Shown here in pieces: positions 1 to 5,601 of a stretch of 8,798 nucleotides of DNA. Under the pieces are notes generated by a model that saw only the letters and a list, made by a program, of their open reading frames with translations, searched no databases and had not been told where the DNA came from. The position numbers were made by a program, and so were the translations under genes. The stretch is taken from assembly GCA_002315655.1 (NCBI GenBank), contig DCHO01000046.1:1-8798 (forward strand), read 5' to 3'. Position 1 is the stretch's first letter. Each line of letters opens with the position of its first letter. The DNA comes from Christensenella sp. UBA1750. Its GTDB lineage: Bacteria > Bacillota > Clostridia > Christensenellales > UBA1750.

Positions 1-42
1 TTACAAGTAATCAATGAGGGAGCGCCGGAAAGGAGAAAAAAC

Positions 43-480
43 ATGAAGATACTGCGCTTTGACCACATGCACGTTATGCCGGAGAATTACGACAGCTTTG
101 TGGGTAATCTGCAAAAGTTCATCGGCCACGATGTCATAATGAATATGCCCATGCCGGACTATGGCATGGATGTGGCCTATGAGCCGTTCCCGGTGGGCGT
201 CGAGGCGTTCAAGATTGTGGCAGAGTCCAACGACAGCTATTCTTATAAAGCGGCAAGCAGCTCAAAGGGCATTTTCTCCATCGCCTTCAAGGTGGAGAAC
301 CTTGCCGAAGCCACGGCAGAGATGGAAGCCAAGGGCTGGAAGAAGCTGGAGGAATACCCCAACGGCCCCATTCAGGAGGCGCTTTTTGACACGAAAAAGG
401 ACTTCGGTTTCTATATGGAACTGATCGAGTATCCTTTTGACACCATGTTTGACATGTTTGCCATGGCAAATCAGGGATAA
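43..480 (+). CDS. VOC-superfamily (glyoxalase/epimerase-like) protein
   Basis: A 145-aa soluble protein with the look of one vicinal-oxygen-chelate unit. The N-terminal strand FDHMHV (residues 6-11) resembles the metal-binding first strand of methylmalonyl-CoA epimerase and glyoxalases. A central strand GIFSIAFKVENL (76-87) precedes a helix, and the C-terminal strand FGFYMELIEY (121-130) carries Glu126, where VOC enzymes usually have their last metal ligand. The usual middle His ligand is not obvious near IAFKV, so metal binding or catalysis may be altered. The start is supported by AAAGGAG about 8 bases upstream. It lies 19 bp before the acyl-CoA dehydrogenase gene, so it is probably co-transcribed and may isomerise or bind the same acyl-CoA or acid. 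Stops at 8-10 and 15-17 would allow an upstream gene to end just before it. The family call is moderate; the substrate is unknown. Confidence 0.62.
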   Translation: MKILRFDHMHVMPENYDSFVGNLQKFIGHDVIMNMPMPDYGMDVAYEPFPVGVEAFKIVAESNDSYSYKAASSSKGIFSIAFKVENLAEATAEMEAKGWKKLEEYPNGPIQEALFDTKKDFGFYMELIEYPFDTMFDMFAMANQG

Positions 481-499
481 AACAGAAAGGAGAAATACA

Positions 500-1639
500 A
501 TGTGGTACATGAATGAAGAGCGGGAACAGCTTCAGAAAATGGTTCGGGATTTTGCGGAAGCGGAAGTTCGTCCCTTTGTCAAAGAGATGGAGGAGCATGA
601 TGCTTTCCCCAGAGAAATAATCCGCAAGGCGGGTGAGCTTGGTCTGATTGCCCTGTCCTTCCCCGAGCAGATCGGCGGCATGGGCCCCAAGTGGGTAGAG
701 ATGGGCATTTTCCTTGAAGAAATCTCCAGGGTCTCCAACTGCGTGGGCAATACCTTTGCCTCCATCAATGCCGGTACCGCCCTGCTTCTGCAGATGGGCA
801 GTCCCGAACTGATCCAAAACTATGTCATTCCTACCATGATGGGGCAGATGATCCCTGCTTCTGCCCAGTCCGAGCCTTGCGGCGGCGGCCGGATTCAGGA
901 CTTTACCTGCACTGTTGCCATCGAGGGGAACGAACTGGTCATTAACGGCGGCAAGATCTTCTGCACCAACGCCGGTCATGCGGACTACTACACTGTAAAC
1001 TGCCGTACAAAAGCACCATATTCCGAACCCTTTGGCTCAACTTCCCTGGTTCTTGTTCCCGCCGGAACACCCGGTCTCAAAGTCGGTCACATTGAGAACA
1101 AGGTGGGCTGGCACGGGTCTTCCACCGGCCAGCTCTACTTCACCGATTGCCGTGTGCCCATGAGTAATCTGTTGGCCACCTTTGACATGGATGAAAGCAT
1201 GCTTGCCGCAGGTGCGTTTTCCGTTGCCATCACCATGGCCTGCGGGATGCTGGGCGGCGCAGAGGGCGTTTATGAAAAGGCTCTGGCTTATGCCAAGGAA
1301 CGTATGCACGGCGATAAGTCCCTGTTTGATTCCTATCAGGCCATGCGCCACACCTTTGCCGAGCTGAAAATGGAGATTGAGCTGCTCCGCGGCCTTGTGT
1401 TCGGTGTTTTGGAAGATTTGGACAAGGGCGACTATAACGTGGCTGTGAGAGCCATCACCGCAAAGGTGAAAGGTGCAAGAATATTCGAGCATGTTGCCAG
1501 CGAGTGCATTGTCCTTTGCGGCGGCAACGGCACGATTGTAGAGAACGACTTTGAGCGTTACTACCGTGATGCCAAAATGAACTCCATCGGCGGCATGTCC
1601 ATCAATTACCTGACCGATGTCATCGCAAGCCAGCTCTAA
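500..1639 (+). CDS. Acyl-CoA dehydrogenase-family flavoprotein (probable enoyl-CoA reductase or dehydrogenase)
   Basis: A 379-aa protein of normal ACAD length with the full fold. It has an N-terminal helical domain (1-115), a beta domain with SEPCGGGRI (124-132, degenerate form of TEPxAGSD) and GKIFCTNAG (151-159, FAD/substrate contact), GWHGSSTGQLYFTDCRVP (203-220), and a C-terminal helical domain with ALAYAKER (261-268) and YYRDAK (354-359). The FAD enzyme would exchange electrons with the EtfBA encoded directly downstream. The chosen ATG at 500 follows AGAAAGGAGA with good spacing; an in-frame ATG at 437 would overlap the preceding gene. Oddities: the position of the catalytic Glu of MCAD/SCAD (YEGT motif) is Gly365 in IGGMS, and the usual ER of the middle helix, near the alternative Glu of isovaleryl-CoA dehydrogenase, is not evident. 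E. coli CaiA (crotonobetainyl-CoA reductase) also has Gly at that C-terminal position, which favours a reductive role. The substrate is unknown. Confidence 0.9.
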   Translation: MWYMNEEREQLQKMVRDFAEAEVRPFVKEMEEHDAFPREIIRKAGELGLIALSFPEQIGGMGPKWVEMGIFLEEISRVSNCVGNTFASINAGTALLLQMGSPELIQNYVIPTMMGQMIPASAQSEPCGGGRIQDFTCTVAIEGNELVINGGKIFCTNAGHADYYTVNCRTKAPYSEPFGSTSLVLVPAGTPGLKVGHIENKVGWHGSSTGQLYFTDCRVPMSNLLATFDMDESMLAAGAFSVAITMACGMLGGAEGVYEKALAYAKERMHGDKSLFDSYQAMRHTFAELKMEIELLRGLVFGVLEDLDKGDYNVAVRAITAKVKGARIFEHVASECIVLCGGNGTIVENDFERYYRDAKMNSIGGMSINYLTDVIASQL

Positions 1640-1656
1640 TATGGAGAAACAGAAGT

Positions 1657-2454
1657 ATGAAGATAGCAGTATGTATCAAGGTCGCTCCTGATCCCGACCA
1701 ATATAACAAAATCAAGCTGGATTCGGAGACCAAGACCCTCGTCCGAGAAGGCATTGACTCGGTCATCAGCAGCACCGACCTGCACGCTATTGAGCTGGCT
1801 TTGCAGCTGAAGTCCAAATTCGGCGGAAAGATCAGCCTGATCTCCATGGGTCCCCCGTCCAACGACAAGCAGCTGAGAGAGGGTCTGTCCTACGGCTGTG
1901 ACGACGCGTGGCTCCTCTGTGACCGGAAGCTGGGCGGCGCCGATGCACTGGCAACCTCCTACACACTTTCCAAGGGCATTGAGAAACTGGGCGGTTTCGA
2001 TCTGGTGCTACTGGGCAACGCCAGCGACGACGGCTCCACAGCCCACGTTCCATCCCAGCTGGGCGAATGGCTGGGTCTGCCCCACCTCACCGACGTGATC
2101 GGCTTTGAAATGGCAGACGAGGGCGGCGCACTGGTGAAGAAGGAACTGGACAACGGCGTTAACGAGTACCGGCTCCGCCTGCCCGCCGTGGTGGGCGTGA
2201 CCAAGCGGCTCAACAAGGTGCGCCATCCCAGCGTCATGGGAATTTTCCAGGCCAAAAACAAGCCTCTGACCGTCCTGTCCGCCACCGATCTGGAGGGCTT
2301 GGACGAGGGCCGCATCGGCCTTGCCGGCTCTCCCACCCAGGCCGCCGGATACCGAGAGGTGGCCTACGGCCGCGAGTGTGTGGAGATTGAAGGCTCCGAT
2401 GCCGAAAAAGCCGCCGAGCTGGTGAAGATCTTGAAAACCTATGCCAGCATTTAA
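1657..2454 (+). CDS. etfB: Electron transfer flavoprotein beta subunit
   Basis: A 265-aa EtfB of normal length. It opens with MKIAVCIKVAPDPDQ, followed by a segment (18-35) matching the family's VKIDPETGTLxREG. It also has ISLISMGPP (59-67), the nucleotide-binding stretch DDGSTAHV (124-131, usually IDGDTAQV), TKRLNKVRHPSVMGIFQAK (182-200) and a C-terminal helix that would contact EtfA. It forms a heterodimer with the EtfA encoded next and shuttles electrons between the neighbouring acyl-CoA dehydrogenase and another donor or acceptor. GGAGAAA lies just before the ATG and the gap after the ACAD gene is 17 bp, so translation is probably coordinated. The order ACAD-etfB-etfA is the same as in clostridial bcd-etfBA and acetogenic carCDE, where electron bifurcation occurs. 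Whether this Etf bifurcates cannot be decided from sequence inspection alone. Confidence 0.95.
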   Translation: MKIAVCIKVAPDPDQYNKIKLDSETKTLVREGIDSVISSTDLHAIELALQLKSKFGGKISLISMGPPSNDKQLREGLSYGCDDAWLLCDRKLGGADALATSYTLSKGIEKLGGFDLVLLGNASDDGSTAHVPSQLGEWLGLPHLTDVIGFEMADEGGALVKKELDNGVNEYRLRLPAVVGVTKRLNKVRHPSVMGIFQAKNKPLTVLSATDLEGLDEGRIGLAGSPTQAAGYREVAYGRECVEIEGSDAEKAAELVKILKTYASI

Positions 2455-2470
2455 GGAAGGAGAATAAGGC

Positions 2471-3445
2471 ATGAGTAAAAATGTATGGATCTTTGCTGAG
2501 CAGAGAGACGGTGTTATTGCCTCTTCCTTCTATGAGATGCTTTGCAAAGTAAAAGAACTTTACGGCGATGGGGCAGAGGTTTCCGCCGTCTGCTTCGGTG
2601 GCGGAAATCTTCCCGTAGGGGCGCTGAAGGACAGCGGCGTTGACCGGGTGTATCTGGCCGACCATGAAAAGTTGGCAGAGTATAACCCCCTGTGCTATAC
2701 ACAGACCCTGTGTTCCCTGATCCGGGCGGAAAAGCCGGATGTGGTGCTGGTGGCAGCCAGCACGATCGGTTCGGAGACAGCTCCCGGCGTGGCGGCAAAG
2801 CTGCGCACCGGTCTTGCTGCCCATTGCACCGAGCTGGAGCTGGATGAGAAGGGCGAGCTTCGCATGATCGCCCCCGCTTTCGGCGGAAAGCTGCTGGGTG
2901 AATACTTCATTCCGCGCACGCTCCCGGTGATGGCCTCGGTCAAGGCAGGCGTCTTTGAAAAAAGAGAACTTCCGTCAAAGGACGCTCAGGTCGTTCATGT
3001 GGACACCGGATTTTTGAATGATCTTGATTCCGGATTGGAGCTGGTTTCCCGGACGGAGACCGAGGTGACGGAGCTGCCCATTGAGAAGGCCGAGCGGGTC
3101 GTCTGCGTGGGTCTGGGCATTTCCAACCCGGAGAATCTGGAAAAGGCCAGGGAGCTTGCGGCGCTGTTGAAAGCCTCTCTGGGCTATACCCGCCCCATGG
3201 TGGATATGGGCTACATGGAGAATGAAAATTCCATGATCGGCTCCAGCGGCAAGATGATCAAGCCAAAGCTCTATATCGGTTTCGGCGTGTCCGGTTCCAC
3301 CCAGCATGTCTGCGGCATGAAAGACAGCGGTCTGATCGTCAACATCAACATTAATGAAAAGGCGGACTGCTTCGCCGTATCCAACTACAAGGTGGTAGGC
3401 GACAGCGGCACACTCCTGACCGAGTTGCTGAAACAATTCAATTGA
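2471..3445 (+). CDS. etfA: Electron transfer flavoprotein alpha subunit
   Basis: A 324-aa EtfA. The N-terminal domain (1-190) resembles EtfB and includes RTGLAAHCTEL (112-122, family form TGLTADCTxL). The C-terminal FAD domain carries GLGISNPENLEKARELA (214-230), VDMGYME (244-250), MIGSSG (255-260) and PKLYIGFGVSGSTQHVCGM (265-283), the family's FAD signature. Differences from the common QxGQTG are Met255 for Gln and Ser259 for the Thr that contacts the flavin N5, a conservative change that may shift FAD potential. It partners EtfB to serve the acyl-CoA dehydrogenase. AGGAAGGAG sits about 9 bases before the ATG and the gap to etfB is 16 bp. It is the last gene of the operon; a strong terminator begins 31 bp after the stop codon. 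Confidence 0.95.
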   Translation: MSKNVWIFAEQRDGVIASSFYEMLCKVKELYGDGAEVSAVCFGGGNLPVGALKDSGVDRVYLADHEKLAEYNPLCYTQTLCSLIRAEKPDVVLVAASTIGSETAPGVAAKLRTGLAAHCTELELDEKGELRMIAPAFGGKLLGEYFIPRTLPVMASVKAGVFEKRELPSKDAQVVHVDTGFLNDLDSGLELVSRTETEVTELPIEKAERVVCVGLGISNPENLEKARELAALLKASLGYTRPMVDMGYMENENSMIGSSGKMIKPKLYIGFGVSGSTQHVCGMKDSGLIVNININEKADCFAVSNYKVVGDSGTLLTELLKQFN

Positions 3446-3476
3446 TACTGGAAAACTATTATCCATTTCCCGGTCA

Positions 3477-3507
3477 CCCCTGCAATTTGAAATTGCAGGG
3501 GTTTTTT
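3477..3507 (+). terminator. Intrinsic terminator of the ACAD-etfBA operon
   Basis: CCCCTGCAAT pairs with ATTGCAGGGG around a TTGAA loop; the complementarity runs nearly through the loop. Six T follow at 3502-3507. The GC-rich base and uridine tract, 31 bp past the etfA stop, make a textbook Rho-independent terminator. Confidence 0.93.
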
Positions 3508-3541
3508 ATATGTAAATCTAAGCCGATTTCGACATTTATCC

Positions 3542-3707
3542 ATGAGAGAAGCACCATTCCTGCCGATGTTTAACAACGAGATACCCGGATATTATGACCG
3601 TTACGCAGGTCAGCCAGGCCCTGCATATCGGACGCAACAGCGCATACTCTGTCCGTGATAATACCTCTGTCACGCTCGGCGTAATAGGTCAAAAGTGGGG
3701 CAAGTAA
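3542..3707 (+). pseudogene. Degenerate excisionase-like helix-turn-helix gene
   Basis: The frame from 3594 reads MTVTQVSQALHIGRNSAY, which closely resembles the N-terminal winged-helix/HTH domain of the small excisionase-type proteins carried by clostridial integrative elements (typical form: YPDxxTVxQxAxxLxIGRNxAYxLV, then RSIRVGRxxRIP). Its upstream context YPDI is in this same frame, while the expected start and leader (ATG at 3542, reading MREAPFLPMFNNE) lie in another frame, consistent with an extra base near 3580. After AY the sequence diverges and stops at 3705-3707 after 37 codons, without the basic wing. This suggests a dead remnant left by an integrated element. The family resemblance is by recall, not a search; a short functional peptide is unlikely. 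Confidence 0.55.
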
Positions 3708-3945
3708 TGAAGAATTCTGTTTCTGAAATGATCGAAGCTGCGAACGCCAAATCGCCGCAGCATTCGACCTGCTGCATAACCTTACCATCCACAAACAGGC
3801 CGTCCTCTCCCGCCTGCCGCGAACATCACAAGAGGGAGAAGAGCAAGAAATAAGGACGACCAAGATTGACCGCCCTTATTTTTCTGCAAAGAGGAAGGTT
3901 TTATATATTATATCTATTTATGTTTTTCGGCGAGAAATGCGATAA
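3707..3945 (+). pseudogene. Broken reading frame of unknown family, possible mobile-element debris
   Basis: Immediately overlapping the stop of the excisionase-like remnant (TAATG), one frame reads MKNSVSEMIEAANAK and then becomes low-quality. A second frame, open from 3727 to the TAA at 3943-3945, continues with AAAFDLLHNLTIHKQAVL and, after SRLPRTSQEGEEQ, further charged sequence. The composition of the two halves together looks protein-like (amphipathic, probably coiled coil, then a charged linker), which suggests one gene broken by a frameshift near 3750. I do not recognise the family. No ribosome binding site or intact start supports present-day translation. Confidence 0.28.
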
Positions 3946-3958
3946 ACTTTCTCGACGG

Positions 3959-4039
3959 CTAATCCATGTCGGCAGAGACAAAAAGCTTGTTAGGCTTAAA
4001 GCCCGCCTCTTTGGCTTTTTCGTTCAGCGATCTGTGATA
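3959..4039 (-). other. Short minus-strand protein-like fragment
   Basis: Between a TGA at 4040-4042 and a TAG at 3959-3961 (both read on the minus strand) there are 26 codons including LNEKAKEAGFKPNKLFVSAD. The charged, well-balanced composition resembles the C-terminal end of a real protein, but there is no start codon or usable upstream frame. The rest of 3508-4067 shows no further recognisable gene or RNA. It is listed only so that the spacer content is recorded; it could be chance. Confidence 0.15.
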
Positions 4040-4067
4040 TCAATATGGTTCGTCGTTCGTTCTATTC

Positions 4068-4616
4068 TTAATGGAATGATTTGTTCGATGAAATGGCAAA
4101 GCGGCAAAAGCTTTCAGCCATGGTGCGCGTAGATTCCCTGCATCCTTCCCGAAGCCAGATCATGGCTGCGTTCAGGCTTGCGCCGGCAGCGTAATACAGA
4201 TTATACCGTTCAATGGAGCCGCGGGGCATGTCTCCCGCGAGCTCCTCATTTTTTGCGTTGAAGCTTTCAAGCAGAAGACCCAAATATCCGTGCTGTTCCA
4301 GAAGCAGGAACAAATCACGGTTATCTTTCAACACGCTGAAAAACAGGATTCCGTATTCCACACTCCAAAAGGGCGTGTTTTCATTCAGCCGCTTCTCAAG
4401 CTCCGACCAGACAGTCTCCTGAACATAGAATTCTACAATCTCCGTCTTTCTGGAAAAGTTGCGGTAGTAAGCCATGCGGGATACCCCGGCCCGTTCCGTT
4501 ATCGCTGTGACAGAGATATTCTCTGCCTCGGCCACACTGCGCTGCTTTAACAGAGAGAAATACGCTTTTGCGATCTGATTCTTGACCCGCAGATTTTCTT
4601 CCACCCGTTTGTCCAT
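4068..4616 (-). CDS. TetR/AcrR-family transcriptional regulator
   Basis: A 182-aa one-domain-plus-ligand-domain regulator. The N-terminal three-helix DNA-binding domain includes SVTAITERAGVSRMAYYRNF (35-54), the canonical TetR helix-turn-helix with the YYRNF recognition-helix end, preceded by a helix (9-27) and followed by SRKTEIVEFY. The C-terminal part (65-178) is all-helical and resembles the ligand domains of Firmicute TetR regulators, ending in a YYAAGASLNAAMIWLREG helix that usually forms the dimer interface. It is read divergently from the decarboxylase/ene-reductase/transporter operon 157 bp away and is probably its local repressor, sensing a pathway substrate or product. GAGGGAT on the minus strand precedes the ATG. 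A likely operator lies over its own -35 box, which implies autoregulation. The ligand is unknown. Confidence 0.9.
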   Translation of the reverse strand: MDKRVEENLRVKNQIAKAYFSLLKQRSVAEAENISVTAITERAGVSRMAYYRNFSRKTEIVEFYVQETVWSELEKRLNENTPFWSVEYGILFFSVLKDNRDLFLLLEQHGYLGLLLESFNAKNEELAGDMPRGSIERYNLYYAAGASLNAAMIWLREGCRESTRTMAESFCRFAISSNKSFH

Positions 4617-4670
4617 CGTGTGATCCCTCGGTCTGTTACAATTCGGCTGTTTTTGATACGTTACACTTTC

Positions 4671-4698
4671 TTGCCGTACACCTTGAGTTTGCTAAAAT
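4671..4698 (+). promoter_or_regulatory. Candidate promoter of the decarboxylase/ene-reductase/transporter operon
   Basis: TTGCCG (4671-4676), a 16-bp spacer and TAAAAT (4693-4698) form a moderate sigma-A promoter reading right. Its -10 box overlaps that of the divergent tetR promoter, so the two would compete. Start of transcription near 4705 would place the palindrome at 4711-4727 just downstream, a good position for repression. Other -35/-10 pairings in this AT-rich stretch are possible. Confidence 0.42.
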
Positions 4699-4725
4699 AA
4701 TAGCATAACCCGTTACATCTTGCAA
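4697..4725 (-). promoter_or_regulatory. Probable promoter of the tetR gene
   Basis: On the minus strand, TTGCAA (4720-4725) is followed after exactly 17 bp by TATTAT (4697-4702), close to the sigma-A consensus. Transcription would begin near 4690, giving a leader of about 75 nt. The -35 box lies inside the imperfect palindrome at 4711-4727. Confidence 0.6.
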
Positions 4726-4727
4726 CG
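4711..4727. promoter_or_regulatory. Candidate TetR operator
   Basis: CGTTACATCTTGCAACG is a 17-bp imperfect palindrome: 7-bp arms around a TCT centre with one mismatch. It overlaps the -35 box of tetR and sits just after the predicted start of the divergent operon. The left half-site recurs in the same orientation as CGTTACA at 4659-4665 and TGTTACA at 4634-4640, inside the tetR leader, which could be extra weak sites. The size and position fit TetR-family operators; binding is inferred. Confidence 0.5.
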
Positions 4728-4773
4728 TCAAAATCAATTCGGTAAGAAAATCAAAACAGAAAGGAATATGATG

Positions 4774-5589
4774 ATGGAAAAAGCAAGTATTCTTCTCCCG
4801 GCCGAAAAGGCCGTCCTGAATCCCGTCTCCCTGATGGGAGATGAGAAAGGCATTTACTTCACCTTCCGCAGCGATCTCGCCCTGATTTCCCAAGTTCTCC
4901 CCGCACCGCTGGAGCCCGCCTTTCCGCTGGTTTCCGGTTACGTGGTGGAAATCAACAAGCCCGCCTTCTGCCAGCCATACAAAGAGGCCATGATCGGCGT
5001 TTATGCCAACTATAACGGGCAGATCGGTCTGTTCCCGGTGTCCTTCATGCTCTGCGGCCCCGGTGCGGAAATGGCTACGCTTGGTGGCCGGGAGCGCTTT
5101 GGTCTGCCGAAAAAGCTGTGCGACAGCATCACCATTGAGAAAGAGGAAGGCCGCGCCCGCGCAACGGTAAGCCGCGGCGGCGTGACGCTCTTGGACGTGT
5201 CCATCAAGCTGGGCCAGTACAACAATCCCATGGCCGGTATGTGCTATCAGGGCAACGAGCCCGGCAAGAAGTCCGGCGGCATGAGCTTCTATGCGCAGCC
5301 TGTGATCGCGCCTGACGGCAGCGGCTATGACACGTTTAAGCAGGTGAATCTCTATACCAACATTGCAGAGTACACCTACCGCACCTGGGAGCCGGGCGAA
5401 GTCACCGTGCGTCTCCAGTCCTCCGAAAACGATGCCTGGGGTCACTTCCCGGTTTTCGAGAACATGGGCGGCGCATTCAGCGAGAACGACATTGAAATGA
5501 AGGATCTGCAGCTGGCGGAGGTTCTCTCCCCGGAGGGGATCATCAACAAACTGCTGGTCACCCGGTATGACCGCATGGGTCTGATTTAA
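4774..5589 (+). CDS. Acetoacetate decarboxylase-family protein
   Basis: A 271-aa member of the acetoacetate decarboxylase (ADC) superfamily. GGRERFGLPKKL (104-115) matches the ADC active-site segment: Lys113-Lys114 correspond to the Schiff-base lysine and its pKa-lowering neighbour (Lys115-Lys116 in C. acetobutylicum). QPYKEAMIGVYANYNG (67-82) matches the strand with the conserved Glu (Glu71), and FRSDLALISQVLPAPLEP (31-48) holds the N-terminal Arg and the LPxPLEP motif. Classic members turn acetoacetate into acetone and CO2, while relatives act on larger keto acids or as aldolase-dehydratases, so the reaction is open. Three consecutive ATGs occur at 4768, 4771 and 4774; AGAAAGGA ends at 4765, so 4771 or 4774 is best spaced. 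It is the first gene of an operon with an ene-reductase 12 bp downstream. Confidence 0.87.
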   Translation: MEKASILLPAEKAVLNPVSLMGDEKGIYFTFRSDLALISQVLPAPLEPAFPLVSGYVVEINKPAFCQPYKEAMIGVYANYNGQIGLFPVSFMLCGPGAEMATLGGRERFGLPKKLCDSITIEKEEGRARATVSRGGVTLLDVSIKLGQYNNPMAGMCYQGNEPGKKSGGMSFYAQPVIAPDGSGYDTFKQVNLYTNIAEYTYRTWEPGEVTVRLQSSENDAWGHFPVFENMGGAFSENDIEMKDLQLAEVLSPEGIINKLLVTRYDRMGLI

Positions 5590-5601
5590 GGAGGGACAAT
5601 C

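Noticed and set aside
287..979. A minus-strand open frame of 230 codons across the VOC and ACAD genes
   Set aside because: It lies opposite two genes with clear family features, has no ribosome binding site and no recognisable domain.
3866..4132. Plus-strand open frame of 88 codons in the spacer
   Set aside because: The composition is irregular (Phe/Trp/Arg-rich), it has no ribosome binding site and it overlaps the 3' end of the tetR gene. It is likely chance in degraded sequence.
4720..4773. TTG start that would lengthen the decarboxylase by 18 residues
   Set aside because: It overlaps the predicted operator and tetR -35 box, has no ribosome binding site, and the extension does not match the family N-terminus. 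The ATG triplet at 4768-4776 follows AGAAAGGA.
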